64,000 nt of DNA from Pectobacterium polaris. Its GTDB lineage: Bacteria; Pseudomonadota; Gammaproteobacteria; Enterobacterales; Enterobacteriaceae. The position numbers were made by a program, and so were the translations under genes. Positions 51,033 through 60,803 of this stretch are shown here, piece after piece. The notes under the pieces were generated by a model, which saw only the letters and a program-made list of their open reading frames with translations, was not told the origin of the DNA and did no database searches. The stretch covers positions 4,340,001 to 4,404,000 of the forward strand of contig NZ_CP017481.1 in NCBI RefSeq assembly GCF_002307355.1, read 5' to 3'. Each line of letters opens with the position of its first letter. Within the stretch, counting starts at the first letter, position 1.

Positions 51033-51413
51033 GCCTATTTCCTCTTAAAACGCGGGAGATATGATCCAGTTCAAATATTTTTATCTTCCTTATATTTTAC
51101 TCCCTCATCCCGAAGCAGTGCCAGCACTTCATGCTGACCAGTAATTTTAGTGATATCAATCACATTACGGTGTTATACAGCAGTAAAGACTGAGTAATAT
51201 CTCTTCACACAAATTAACCAAAACGTTAAGCAGATCTAAATTTCGCATCATTTTGGACATATTTTTAACACACCAGCGCAACATTGTCGGATTCCCAACT
51301 TATACTTTGGCAACTGGTCTGATTTGTCAGGCTGAGTGCGCCCCCTACAATGCGCGTCCCTTGTTACTTCGTGTAACAAAGTTAAATAACAAGCATATAA
51401 AGAGGTTTTGGTC
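51033..51413. other. yfcZ/fadL divergent control region
   Basis: 381 bases with no gene; carries a FadR-like site (51312-51328). The rest is AT-rich leader. Confidence 0.6.
51312..51328. promoter_or_regulatory. FadR operator of fadL
   Basis: AACTGGTCTGATTTGTC resembles the FadR consensus AACTGGTCnGACnTGTT closely and lies about 85 bases before the fadL start. Confidence 0.7.
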
Positions 51414-52715
51414 ATGAACCAGAAAAACCTGTTCAAACAATCCACAATTGCTGTTGCGGTGGCCCTGTTTTCAGCAAATGTGTCCGCGGCTGGTTTCCAG
51501 CTAAATGAATACTCATCATCTGGTCTGGGACGCGCGTTTTCTGGTGAAGGTGCCGTAGCCGATAATGCGACCTCCGGTAGCCGTAACCCGGCGACCATGA
51601 CCATGTTTGACCGCCCGTCCTTCTCCGGTGGTGTCACCTATATCAACCCAGATATCGATGTTCAGGGGAAAAACTCCCTGACCGGGCAAGATACCAGCGC
51701 TAAAAACATCGCACCACATGCTTGGGTACCTAACCTGCATTTCATCATGCCGCTGAATGAACAGTGGGCGATTGGTGCTTCCGCCACCACTAACTATGGT
51801 CTGGCGACTAAATTTAATGATAACTATGCAGCAGGTTCTATCGGCGGAGAAACCGACCTGTTGACGTCAAACCTGAACCTGAGCGCCGCGTATCGCCTGA
51901 ACCAACATTTCAGTTTTGGTTTAGGGGTTAACGCGGTTTATGCCGATGCCAAATTTATCCGACGCGCGGGTGAACTGGCTAATGTTCCTGCCGGTGCGGG
52001 TGGCGCTCAGGGTGCAGTTGCTGGCCCGTCTTCAGAGATGGCTCGTCTAGAAGGTAAAGAATGGGGATACGGCTGGAACGCCGGTATTCTGTATGAAGTG
52101 GATGAAAATAATCGGCTCGGCCTGACCTATCGTTCCAAAGTCGATATCGATTTCAATGGCGATTACAGTAACCAACGCACCGCTGGACCTGGTGCCCTCA
52201 ATGGCGCAACAGTGCCGGGTCAGTTAACACTCAATCTGCCAGAAATGTGGGAAGCATCTGCCTACCACCGTGTAGCGCCGAAATGGGCAGTTCACTACAG
52301 CCTGACCTACACCAGTTGGAGCCATTTCCAGGAACTGAAAGCGACAGGTAACGGTGGCAACACGCTGTTCCAGAAAGAGGAAGGCTTCCGTGATGCCTAC
52401 CGTATCGCACTCGGCACCACCTACTATCATGACGATAACTGGACGTTCCGTAGCGGTATCGCGTTTGATGACAGCCCGGTACCAGCCGACAGACGTTCTA
52501 TCTCTATCCCCGATCAGGACCGTTTCTGGTTGAGCGCAGGCACCACCTACGCCTTCAATAAAGACGCGTCTGTGGATGTTGGCGTGTCTTACATGCATGG
52601 TAAGCAAGTTGATATCAGCGAACCGATCTCTGATAGAGCAGGTTCTCCAAGTTACAACTTCAGCTCCAAAGGTAAAGCCTGGCTGTACGGCGTGAACTTT
52701 AACTATGCGTTCTAA
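51414..52715 (+). CDS. fadL: Long-chain fatty acid outer-membrane transporter
   Basis: 433 codons from ATG 51414 (AGAGG 8 nt upstream). Signal peptide ending NVSAA, mature start [20 protein letters not shown]. The NPA segment reads [15 protein letters not shown]; 14-strand barrel, ending in FNYAF with terminal Phe for outer-membrane insertion. Slightly shorter than E. coli FadL through loop deletions. Also serves as a colicin/phage receptor in some enterics. Confidence 0.96.
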   Translation: MNQKNLFKQSTIAVAVALFSANVSAAGFQLNEYSSSGLGRAFSGEGAVADNATSGSRNPATMTMFDRPSFSGGVTYINPDIDVQGKNSLTGQDTSAKNIAPHAWVPNLHFIMPLNEQWAIGASATTNYGLATKFNDNYAAGSIGGETDLLTSNLNLSAAYRLNQHFSFGLGVNAVYADAKFIRRAGELANVPAGAGGAQGAVAGPSSEMARLEGKEWGYGWNAGILYEVDENNRLGLTYRSKVDIDFNGDYSNQRTAGPGALNGATVPGQLTLNLPEMWEASAYHRVAPKWAVHYSLTYTSWSHFQELKATGNGGNTLFQKEEGFRDAYRIALGTTYYHDDNWTFRSGIAFDDSPVPADRRSISIPDQDRFWLSAGTTYAFNKDASVDVGVSYMHGKQVDISEPISDRAGSPSYNFSSKGKAWLYGVNFNYAF

Positions 52716-52794
52716 ATAAAGAATGGCGTTCTAAGTAACGTACGAGTTTATAAATAAAGCACACGTTCTCATTGCTACCAGTCAGAACGTGATA

Positions 52795-52825
52795 AAGCAG
52801 GTAAGGCAACTTACCTGCTTTTTTA
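52795..52825 (+). terminator. Rho-independent terminator of fadL
   Basis: 11-bp stem AAGCAGGTAAG/CTTACCTGCTT with a GCAA loop, followed by TTTTT. Confidence 0.92.
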
Positions 52826-52854
52826 TTGCCTGTATCTACCAGACGAAAAGGCAC

Positions 52855-52878
52855 AAAAAAGGCCGCTTTCGCGGCCTT
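52855..52878 (-). terminator. Rho-independent terminator of mqo
   Basis: Stem AAGGCCGC/GCGGCCTT, followed on the minus strand by six Ts. Confidence 0.9.
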
Positions 52879-52904
52879 GCATCGTTATTTCCAGCTAACC
52901 CCGA

Positions 52905-54488
52905 TTACTCAGGCTTAACCTCAATATAGTCCAGGTCCAGCGTGCTGCTGGTATAGCTGCGGATTTTATTGGTCATTTCAATATTACCGTCCAGCTTCTG
53001 ACCATAAGATGGAATGATCTCTTTCAGTTTGCCCTGCCATTCTGGCGTCGCAACTTTATCTTTAAACACTTTTTCCAGCAGGCTCAGCATAATCGGCGCG
53101 GCGGTAGACGCGCCCGGAGAGGCACCCAGCAGCGCGGCAATCGAGCCATCTTGGGAACTGACAATCTCCGTACCCAGCTTCAGCACGCCGCCTTTGTCAT
53201 CATCTTTCTTGATAACCTGAACGCGCTGGCCAGCAATCGTCAGTCTCCAGTCTTCTTTCTTCGCGTTCGGGAAGTATTCCTGCAACGAAGCGAAACGATC
53301 GTCGTCATCCATCATGACCTGACCAACCAGATACTTCACCAGATCGAAGTTATCCAGACCGACGTGCGTCATCGGCATCACGTTGGAGAACGTCACGGAA
53401 CCGATCAGATCCCACAGAGAACCATTTTTCAGGAACTTACTGGAGAAGGTGGCAAACGGCCCGAACAGCAGCACTGGCTTACCGTCAAAAATACGGGTAT
53501 CCAGATGAGGAACGGACATCGGTGGCGCACCGACCGAGGCTTTACCGTAAACTTTCGCCATGTGGCGCTTCACGATTTCCGGGTTTTCTGTCACCAGGAA
53601 TTCGCCACCAACCGGGAAGCCACCGTACAGATCGGCCTCAGGAATGCCGGATTTCTGCAACAGTTGCAGTGCCGCCCCACCCGCACCGATAAAGACAAAC
53701 TTCGCCTTAATCACGCTTTCTTTCTCGCCGTTCTTCAGATCGGCGTAAGTCACGCTCCAGCTGTTGTCCGCATTACGTTTGATATCACGCACTTCTGAAT
53801 TCAGGTGCAGCGCAAAGTTGGGTTTGGTTTTCATTGCACCAACCAACTGACGCGTAATTTCGCCGTAGTTCACGTCGGTGCCGATAGGCATACGAGTCGC
53901 TGCAATCTTCTGAGCTGGATCGCGACCTTCCATCACCAACGGCGCCCACTCTTTGATCGTATTAGGATCGTCAGAGAACTCCATGCCACGGTACAGCGTG
54001 CTGTGCTGCATCGCGTCATAACGATGTTTCAGGAAGGTTGTGTTCTCGTCACCCCAGACAAAGCTGATGTGCGGCACACTGTTAATGAAGGAGTGCGGAT
54101 TATTCAGCACGCCGTTTTTCACCTGATAGGACCAAAACTGGCGAGAGACTTCAAACGCTTCGGTAATTTCCAGCGCTTTGCTGATATTGATGGGGCCGTC
54201 GGGATTATCCGGCGTGTAGTTGAGTTCCATGAAAGCAGAGTGACCCGTACCGGCATTATTCCAGCCGTTAGAGCTCTCTTCCGCCACGTTATCCATCCGC
54301 TCAACCATGTCGATAGACCAGTCTGGTTGCAGCTCCTGTAAATACACGCCCAGCGTAGAGCTCATAATGCCCCCGCCGATCAGTACCACATCCGTTGTCT
54401 TCTCTGTCGTTTTAGCATCTTCAGCCATCACCAGTGGGGCGTTAACCACCACGCTGAGGCAGAAGAACATAGCAAGTAGTTTTTTCAT
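52905..54488 (-). CDS. mqo: Malate:quinone oxidoreductase
   Basis: 527 codons from ATG 54488. FAD-dependent membrane-associated enzyme oxidising malate and reducing quinone. FAD motif [36 protein letters not shown] and [14 protein letters not shown] conserved. The N-terminus looks like a signal peptide ([22 protein letters not shown]), as also in E. coli Mqo, so location on the periplasmic face is possible. Inserted between fadL and mlaA compared with E. coli, where mqo is elsewhere. Confidence 0.95.
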   Translation of the reverse strand: MKKLLAMFFCLSVVVNAPLVMAEDAKTTEKTTDVVLIGGGIMSSTLGVYLQELQPDWSIDMVERMDNVAEESSNGWNNAGTGHSAFMELNYTPDNPDGPINISKALEITEAFEVSRQFWSYQVKNGVLNNPHSFINSVPHISFVWGDENTTFLKHRYDAMQHSTLYRGMEFSDDPNTIKEWAPLVMEGRDPAQKIAATRMPIGTDVNYGEITRQLVGAMKTKPNFALHLNSEVRDIKRNADNSWSVTYADLKNGEKESVIKAKFVFIGAGGAALQLLQKSGIPEADLYGGFPVGGEFLVTENPEIVKRHMAKVYGKASVGAPPMSVPHLDTRIFDGKPVLLFGPFATFSSKFLKNGSLWDLIGSVTFSNVMPMTHVGLDNFDLVKYLVGQVMMDDDDRFASLQEYFPNAKKEDWRLTIAGQRVQVIKKDDDKGGVLKLGTEIVSSQDGSIAALLGASPGASTAAPIMLSLLEKVFKDKVATPEWQGKLKEIIPSYGQKLDGNIEMTNKIRSYTSSTLDLDYIEVKPE

Positions 54489-54802
54489 GCTTATATCTCT
54501 ATTTTTATAAGTGCAGGTAAATAGAATTCCGGGCATTCATTAACACACGGCCACGCCATCATCAGTAAAAGGCATCATTCTTATGACCTTTTTGTTAATA
54601 ACCTTGCTAACAAAAAAATCAGCGTGCAGACACATTTCAACCATGATGGACATCGGTACGGGTTAACGACGTAGCATTATTGTTATCTGGCGGGAGGAAA
54701 TAAATTTTAGTAAGTAAATAAATGAACAACAATGCCATAACTTTTAAGAAACAAACCACAGAATCATCATGGTAAAAGTAAGTTTAGCAGTGTTTTATAA
54801 AA
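54489..54802. other. mqo leader and mlaA downstream region
   Basis: AT-rich, no supported gene. Contains the mqo promoter region. Confidence 0.6.
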
Positions 54803-54825
54803 GCAAAAGGCACCCGCAGGTGCCT
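54803..54825 (-). terminator. Rho-independent terminator of mlaA
   Basis: 7-bp stem AGGCACC/GGTGCCT followed on the minus strand by TTTTGCTTTT. Confidence 0.75.
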
Positions 54826-54850
54826 GTAAAATGAGCGATGTGACGCAACA

Positions 54851-55612
54851 CTATTTCGCTGAATCGATCTCGTCGAGCGAGTCTTCAATCGCTGCCGCAT
54901 TTGGGTTCGTCTGCGGGGTGAGTTTTCCATCACTGGCAAGGAAATCATGCCGTTGGAAATAGGCTTCACGCACCATCAGATAAGGATCGGAAGAGTTACT
55001 CAGCAGCCCGTCAGAATCCAACAGCTGTGCTCGTGTTTCCAGCCCTTCGATAGCCCATTTACCCGCGGACATCCAGAACGTCAGATAGCTCAGCATCGGA
55101 TACAGCGTATCCACTACGCCACCGCCGTCTTCACGAGGTGTCACGCTACCGTAGCCAGGAACGACCAGATAAGGCCCGTAGCCCACGTCATAATGGCCTA
55201 ATGTGCTACCAAAGCGGCGAGACTCTTCTTTCGCCAGTTTCGGGTTCGCCATTGAGGCCACGTCAATCAGGCCGCCCATCCCGAGCAAGGTATTCAGGAA
55301 GAAACGGTTAAAGTGAATCATCGCTTTATACGGCTTGCCTTCAACGAAGTAGTTCACCATCGTTGCAGGTTCTTCCAGGTTACTGAAGAAGTTCCCCAGT
55401 CCGTTACGCGCGGGCGTCGGCACATAATCGCGCCAGGCCACAGCAGCAGGACGCACCAGATAAGGATCCAGAACGTCATAGTTAAAACTGAACATGGTAC
55501 GGTTAAAGCCTTCAAGCGGATCAGAACGTCCTTCTTGAGCTCGATCCCCGGAACTGGCGCAGCCGATCAGTAACACGCTGGCAAACACCACCCCACTCAG
55601 GCGGTAATTCAT
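54851..55612 (-). CDS. mlaA: Outer-membrane lipoprotein MlaA
   Basis: 253 codons. Lipoprotein signal with lipobox LIGC, Cys18 acylated. Removes misplaced phospholipids from the outer leaflet and hands them to MlaC. Conserved segments: DPLEGFNRTMFSFNYDVLDPY, GMGGLIDVASMA, RFGSTLGHYDVG and the C-terminal YFQRHDFLA. Divergent from yfdC. Confidence 0.96.
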   Translation of the reverse strand: MNYRLSGVVFASVLLIGCASSGDRAQEGRSDPLEGFNRTMFSFNYDVLDPYLVRPAAVAWRDYVPTPARNGLGNFFSNLEEPATMVNYFVEGKPYKAMIHFNRFFLNTLLGMGGLIDVASMANPKLAKEESRRFGSTLGHYDVGYGPYLVVPGYGSVTPREDGGGVVDTLYPMLSYLTFWMSAGKWAIEGLETRAQLLDSDGLLSNSSDPYLMVREAYFQRHDFLASDGKLTPQTNPNAAAIEDSLDEIDSAK

Positions 55613-56024
55613 ATCTGTTCTCCCTGATTTATAGTGTGCTATACCCGCGACCGAAAATGGGTATTCCCAGTATCAGCCCCAGCCTATCAGGCTGAGCGAC
55701 AAGGACGGGATATCGGCCAACAGTGTAACATTTTATCGCTCCATCGCTACGTTGGCTTACGCATTACTGCATTTTCAGAGGTTTGCCATTTTTCTTATGG
55801 GGACAACACGCAGCATCGTTGCGACACGCGCTCCAGCGTGGGCGACAGCACGGTATTCCCTTGTTCCCCTCACAGCTTAGCACCGCCAGCCTAAATCAGT
55901 GAGTCACGCAACGCCCCATGTTGTAAAAACTGACTACGCTTATCAGCGGGGTTGTCGGTCATTGCCCCTCAGCGTCAGTACCGTTAGCAAGGCACCAACT
56001 GGCCCACTCGTCGAGAGAATCGCT
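55613..56024. other. mlaA/yfdC divergent intergenic region
   Basis: 412 bases. The yfdC frame is open back to 55899, but with no ribosome site or family similarity there. No other gene or recognised regulatory site was seen. Confidence 0.55.
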
Positions 56025-56963
56025 ATGAACCCACCTCCAGAATCCAGACAAATCCGGCAAGAGAAAGAAAAGGACGTGGCGGTAGAGAGTGAGGAAAGCA
56101 CGCAGGGAAGAACGATCGATGTAGATGAAGATCACTTGCCTTCCCCCGCCGCCGCAATCCATGAAGAGATTCGTCAGGAAGGGCAAAAGGAGCTGGAACG
56201 CGATGCAATGGCGTTACTGTGGTCGGCGATTGCGGCAGGGATCTCCATGGGAACCTCATTCATGGCGGTCGGTATGCTCCACAACCACCTGATTGGCGTG
56301 CCCGGCGGCTTTCTGCTGGAGTGCTTCGGTTACACCATCGGCTTTGTGATTGTCATCATGGCACGCCAGCAGCTGTTCACCGAAAACACGGTCACAGCCG
56401 TGCTTCCCATCATGCATAAGCCCACGCGCAGCAATTTCTACCTGCTCGGTCGGTTATGGTTTGTCGTGCTGGTTGGCAACCTGATCGGCACAGCCTTGGC
56501 CGCCCTCGCCTTTACCTACATGCCCGTTTTTGATGGCGAAACGCGGGAGGCCTTGATCGACATCGCCATGAAGGTCATGAAACACTCACCAACGGAGATG
56601 TTCGCCAATGCCGTCGTCTCTGGCTGGATTATTGCCACTATGGTTTGGATGCTGCCGCGTGCCTACTCCGCCAAGCTGTGGATTATCATCATCATGACCT
56701 GGATGATTGCTTTCAGTAACCTCACCCACATCGTGGCCGGTGCCTCAGAGATTTTCTATCTGGTGTTCATTGGCCACATCCCCTGGCAGGACTTCATTTG
56801 GCCGTTTGCTGTGCCCACGCTGGCGGGGAATATTATCGGCGGCACCTTTATTTTCGCACTCATCAGCCACGCACAAATCCGCAACGACATGAGTCGTTCA
56901 TCCCACGGAAAACTCCAAAAGGTGCAAGGGAATGAGGAAAAAGAACATCGGCAGAAACGCTGA
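56025..56963 (+). CDS. yfdC: Formate/nitrite transporter family protein YfdC
   Basis: 312 codons from ATG 56025 (GAGAG 7 nt upstream), E. coli YfdC length. Charged cytoplasmic N-terminal region of about 75 residues, then six membrane segments in the FNT fold (AAGISMGTSFMAVGML, GYTIGFVIVIMARQQLFTENT, SNLTHIVAGASEIFYLV). Anion channel family; substrate of YfdC unknown. Directly upstream of argW as in E. coli. Confidence 0.92.
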   Translation: MNPPPESRQIRQEKEKDVAVESEESTQGRTIDVDEDHLPSPAAAIHEEIRQEGQKELERDAMALLWSAIAAGISMGTSFMAVGMLHNHLIGVPGGFLLECFGYTIGFVIVIMARQQLFTENTVTAVLPIMHKPTRSNFYLLGRLWFVVLVGNLIGTALAALAFTYMPVFDGETREALIDIAMKVMKHSPTEMFANAVVSGWIIATMVWMLPRAYSAKLWIIIIMTWMIAFSNLTHIVAGASEIFYLVFIGHIPWQDFIWPFAVPTLAGNIIGGTFIFALISHAQIRNDMSRSSHGKLQKVQGNEEKEHRQKR

Positions 56964-57020
56964 TTGCCGACACTTTGAGCAAACGCACCGTTAAGTGCTT
57001 ATTCTCAGAGCAAAAATGCG

Positions 57021-57026
57021 TATAAT
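57021..57026 (+). promoter_or_regulatory. -10 box of argW
   Basis: Perfect TATAAT 14 bases before the mature tRNA. The -35 region is poor, as for many tRNA promoters. Confidence 0.7.
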
Positions 57027-57039
57027 AGTCGGGCTTCAC

Positions 57040-57114
57040 GTCTCCATAGTTAAATGGATATAACGAGCCCCTCCTAAGGGCTAGTTGCAGGTTCGATTCC
57101 TGCTGGGGACACCA
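57040..57114 (+). tRNA. argW: tRNA-Arg (anticodon CCU)
   Basis: 75 nt including encoded CCA. Acceptor stem GTCTCCA/TGGGGAC, anticodon stem AGCCC/GGGCT, loop CTCCTAA with anticodon CCT at 57073-57075, T arm GGTTCGATTCC. Reads the rare AGG codon. A known integration site for prophages and islands in enterics (CPS-53 in E. coli). An integrase relic follows it here. Confidence 0.97.
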
Positions 57115-57224
57115 TCACACCCTCTTACACACTCTCCAAAAGTCTAAAAAACCCTTTAAAAACAACAAGAATACTCAATTCATTGTCTTAGTTAATACCA
57201 TAAAATCGTGTAGAAGCTATACAC

Positions 57225-57660
57225 ACTCAATAGCGGCAACGGCACTTTTTTACTACTCAATTCCAAAGGGAAAAAGGGTGGCGTTTCCGCTATCGGTTTA
57301 CGGGTGCTGAACAAAGGGAATAGACTAATTTCGAAAGAACTGAAAGTGCTTACGAGCTATTACCCACTGGTTTTCCCCAGCCGAAATGACACCAGAAAGC
57401 AGATGAGCGATGCCGCGATTAATAAAGTGATCAAGATGCTTGGGTTATTATCATGGCAGGCTTACCGGTCATGGTTTCCGGCATACAATGAGCACCATTT
57501 TGCATGGTGCACGGATATAACAGCGCATGGATTGAAACCCAGTTTGCTGCATGTTGATAAAAATTCCATCCGTGGAACTTATAACCATGCGCAATATTTG
57601 GAAGGCCGTAGGAAAATGTTGCAGTGGTATTCTAATCTAATTAATATCACTGAACTTTAG
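57225..57660 (+). pseudogene. Tyrosine integrase relic (P4 type) beside argW
   Basis: Two frames carry integrase pieces. At 57262-57315 the translation QREKGWRFRYRFTGAEQRE resembles the N-terminal DUF4102 part and ends in a stop. From 57304 another frame reads PLVFPSRNDTRKQMSDAAIN and ends GTYNHAQYLEGRRKMLQWY, the C-terminal part with the likely catalytic Tyr. The HGFR box is degraded to AHGLKPSLL and the region between it and the Tyr is deleted. The enzyme cannot be active. It marks an old island boundary. Confidence 0.8.
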
Positions 57661-57665
57661 TAAAA

Positions 57666-59225
57666 TTAATTTTTAATAGACATATTACAATATGGATGTG
57701 TTAATTGACAATTATTCACATCCCCTTTCCCACCATCTTGCGCTCTGACAATATGGTCATAAGATATAGATTTTTCTGGATCTAAATATCCATTACATAT
57801 TGGACATTTAATAGCAGACCTCAACGCTGATATTATAAAAACTTGACTTTTGTTATCATCTGAAAAACTTTTGCTACTCGATTTTACATTTCCAGCGACA
57901 ACCTTTCCCTGTAATCCCGACTCCTCAATAATTACACTTTCAGATAAATCTTCACCTTTACTTAACTTATCAATAAAAATAGAAAGAAGCTCTGAATATT
58001 TCTCAACACGTTTTCCACTTACATGCTTTTGCATAATGGTTGCAATTAGATCTTTATCACCAACTAATATATCTTCCAGTTCCTGTCTAACACTTGTGAA
58101 CTTTTTAAAAAAACCACTATCATTGGCCGAAATTTTTTTCGCAATTAAAGAGACCGTCCCCAAAAACATTGGACTTGAATGCCTACCCGTCGGGCCATAG
58201 AAGTATACAGCAGGATGTAAACCTAGACTCCCATTGTCGTTACCTGTTATACGGTTAGCAAGCCTCGTGGCTTTTTGAAGATACTGAACTGTATCATTTC
58301 CCGTATCATCATCTATCTGCTCATTAATGGTTCTAGGGTTACCTTGGCTATTTTGGTTCGCTACAAGAATAAAATCAATTAATAATTGTAAGGCTATTCT
58401 AACCCCTCTAGAGCCACCTAATGGTAAATCCAAAGTTTTAACTGGCCTTTTTAGATCGGGATCAAACAAGGTTGAGTGAAGTTCTGATGCTGCCTTTTCT
58501 ATTTTCACAGAATTTTCTGCACTGAATGAAGACCAATACTTGTGCCCTTTTCCTGCCCTTATAACAGCACGAGCAGCAATTGATGTGGGTTTTTTCCTAT
58601 TTCTAAGTAAAAGTTCCTCAACATCATCTAATGCCGTTCCTTTCATGTTAATATTAAAAAATGAAGTTTCTGCCTTATCAACATCACCTTTTACCCACTG
58701 AATAGATAGTCCTCTAGTAAGTATAGTAGATATTTTTGCTCGTTCAGGATCAGAAATATCTTCATCATTTTTCTTTTTATTGAAATCAGCCCAACTCCCA
58801 ACTTTATAATTAACAAGCTTTCTCGTTTTCTCTGCCGTAGCTTTCTGCTCCTTAGATATTTCCCCACCAAAATATTTTAATGATATTAATCCATCACCAT
58901 AATCGTCCTCAACCCATGCTCTTAAAACACTTAATCGATGACCACCATCAATAACAAACAAAAATGAACTCGACTTCCAAAGGATTACTGATGGTATAAG
59001 ATCGCCAGAGACAAAACTTTCAAGTAATGATGTAACTTGCTCAGGAGACCAATGATTTGTCTCTCTTTGAAAATCAGGCTTCCTTAAAATCGCAGTAAAA
59101 TCGCCCAAATCTCGAACAGATATATTATGAATAGTATCGAATGTTGTATCCTCATCTGGTTTAGATGCAAAATCAGATCTTTTTATCATAGCATCCAAGT
59201 TCACAAGATTAGCTTTACTAGCCAT
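57666..59225 (-). CDS. DUF262 and HNH nuclease domain protein
   Basis: 519 codons, AT-rich. N-terminal DUF262/ParB-like domain: FQRE at 52-55, W59, IPSVILW at 77-83 and IDGGHR at 92-97 (the family's DGQQR-type box). Middle part is helical and unrecognised. C-terminal HNH motif: C474-x2-C477, D490-H491, N505, H510-x2-C513, i.e. a zinc-type treble clef with His in place of one Cys. DUF262 with an HNH nuclease recalls the GmrSD type IV restriction enzymes, though the HNH here is short. Stands alone next to the integrase relic; a phage-defence role is inference. Confidence 0.8.
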   Translation of the reverse strand: MASKANLVNLDAMIKRSDFASKPDEDTTFDTIHNISVRDLGDFTAILRKPDFQRETNHWSPEQVTSLLESFVSGDLIPSVILWKSSSFLFVIDGGHRLSVLRAWVEDDYGDGLISLKYFGGEISKEQKATAEKTRKLVNYKVGSWADFNKKKNDEDISDPERAKISTILTRGLSIQWVKGDVDKAETSFFNINMKGTALDDVEELLLRNRKKPTSIAARAVIRAGKGHKYWSSFSAENSVKIEKAASELHSTLFDPDLKRPVKTLDLPLGGSRGVRIALQLLIDFILVANQNSQGNPRTINEQIDDDTGNDTVQYLQKATRLANRITGNDNGSLGLHPAVYFYGPTGRHSSPMFLGTVSLIAKKISANDSGFFKKFTSVRQELEDILVGDKDLIATIMQKHVSGKRVEKYSELLSIFIDKLSKGEDLSESVIIEESGLQGKVVAGNVKSSSKSFSDDNKSQVFIISALRSAIKCPICNGYLDPEKSISYDHIVRAQDGGKGDVNNCQLTHPYCNMSIKN

Positions 59226-59832
59226 TTCAGTATCCTTTTAGAGAAAATTTAATTTTTCCGATTTAATAGATATCGCTCTCAATTATTAAAATTGATAACT
59301 GTATGTAAAAATATCAATTCAAAGAATCACGAGAAAAACTTAGAGCATATCTATCACGCTATTTGTTATGCATTCTTCAATTATCATATGCAATGATATA
59401 TCAACCACACTCTTACAATGCAACTACTACCCATACAAAATAAGCACCCACATGACAAAATCGGCGCTACACCGCACCCGCCTGCGGTTTTCGGATCATA
59501 AAAATTTTTCAGTTTTATTTTTCTACAAACTAACCCGCCAGCCCGCGCCGTATCTGGGTTTGTGCACTTCGATGCCAACTGAAATCATTGAAAAGAATTT
59601 CAGTTTTTCCACATTTTGTTGCTGCTGAAACCAGCAAAAACTACGCTATTTCTTTGACTTAAAACATGATGTAATTTTTCGTGCTACAAACGACAATATC
59701 GTACCAACATCTGCGTGTCTTTGTTGGTACAGCACCTAGCCAACAGGAAATAGTGGTGTGAGCAACAGCGGCAGGGAGTGAAGCAATCGGCAATATGCAG
59801 GCGTTTGAGGGTTTCCTGCATAAGAAAGGCAC
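59226..59832. other. AT-rich intergenic region with a terminator-like hairpin
   Basis: 607 bases with no convincing gene. A more GC-rich patch (about 59455-59580) is followed by an ACTGAAAT/ATTTCAGT stem and five Ts (59578-59608). Small open frames on both strands here overlap each other and lack good starts. Confidence 0.5.
59578..59608 (+). terminator. Orphan terminator-like hairpin
   Basis: 8-bp stem ACTGAAAT/ATTTCAGT with an 11-nt loop, followed by a T run on the plus strand. No gene is known upstream on that strand. Confidence 0.5.
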
Positions 59833-60138
59833 TTATCGTCGTCGGGTTGGGCCGGGAAAGTTATCGACGAGCCTAATTTTGAAGTCAGGGTGAACGTCGA
59901 CAATTTTAATCTTAAAATCGGGAAAATTATCAACAATTTCCCATTCCCCTGCTCGGTTAGCGAACGCAGTAACTTCTTGTACTCTTAGGTGTTCGTGCGC
60001 GCTGACAATCTGCACTCTATAGTCTGGAAACGAATCAACAATTTGAATTCTGCCATAAACCTTAGACACATCGACGGCAAGGGAAAATGGCGAGAAAAGA
60101 ACAGCACAACAGAGCAGCATTAAACCTAAATACCTCAT
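59833..60138 (-). CDS. Small secreted beta-repeat protein (septoil-knot-like)
   Basis: 101 codons. Signal peptide to about residue 21 (SPFSLA). The mature part is built of repeated I-V-D-x-F-P-D-x-K/R-I/V units: IQIVDSFPDYRVQIV, WEIVDNFPDFKIKIV, VDVHPDFKIRLVDNFPG. This resembles proteins annotated as 7(1) septoil knot domain-containing; that link is from memory. Periplasmic or secreted, function unknown. Stands alone in the island. Confidence 0.7.
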   Translation of the reverse strand: MRYLGLMLLCCAVLFSPFSLAVDVSKVYGRIQIVDSFPDYRVQIVSAHEHLRVQEVTAFANRAGEWEIVDNFPDFKIKIVDVHPDFKIRLVDNFPGPTRRR

Positions 60139-60253
60139 ACTTATTCCCTTGATTTATATATATTCCTGAAGATTATTTGATGATAACTATCTGATTTTGT
60201 CAATATAGAGGGGAATACTCACACAACGTTCATCTCACGATACAGAGGGTTAT

Positions 60254-60706
60254 ATGGAATGGCGCAATATCACGCTGCGTTTGGCTACGCCGCAAGACGA
60301 AGCGTTCCTATTTAAGCTTCGTCGCGCAACGATGGATGAGCATCTTCACAAGGCCGGCGTTATTGCTGATGATTCGGCGCACTGGCAGCGAATCAAATAT
60401 CATTATAACGACGCTTATATTGTGCTGATGGGATCTGAACGTATTGGGTTATTCAAACGGCACAAAGGTGCCAACGAGTGGACCATTATACAGATCCAGA
60501 TTTTGCCAACCTATCAGGGTCAAGGGATCGCGGCGTGGCTATTACACACATTCCTGCGGCAGGCAGATGAAGCCAACGTTCCCGTCACTCTGAGTGTTTT
60601 GAAAGGCAACAGGGCAATAACGCTCTACCAACGCGTAGGTTTTAAGGTCATTGATAGTGCTGATGGTGCAGTAAAGATGAAACGCAACAGAAAAGATCGT
60701 CTGTAG
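60254..60706 (+). CDS. GNAT family N-acetyltransferase
   Basis: 150 codons with AGAGG upstream of the ATG. GNAT fold: N-terminal LRLATPQDEAFLFKLRR, the acetyl-CoA loop of motif A reads PTYQGQGIAAWLLHTFL (Q/R-x-x-G-x-G/A type), and motif B TLYQRVGFKVI. Acetylates an unknown amine substrate; such genes are common single cargo of islands. Confidence 0.88.
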   Translation: MEWRNITLRLATPQDEAFLFKLRRATMDEHLHKAGVIADDSAHWQRIKYHYNDAYIVLMGSERIGLFKRHKGANEWTIIQIQILPTYQGQGIAAWLLHTFLRQADEANVPVTLSVLKGNRAITLYQRVGFKVIDSADGAVKMKRNRKDRL

Positions 60707-60803
60707 AACATCAACAACAATGTGAATGACAAAGAATATATACGCACAACCATGAATAACCTTATAATATCAAAAGGATTTATTCACTATTTGTAAGGAA
60801 TGC

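Noticed and set aside
59368..59628. Overlapping small ORFs on both strands upstream of the DUF262-HNH gene
   Set aside because: They overlap each other and lack ribosome sites. I have a vague memory of similar stretches in prophage remnants but nothing firm enough to annotate.
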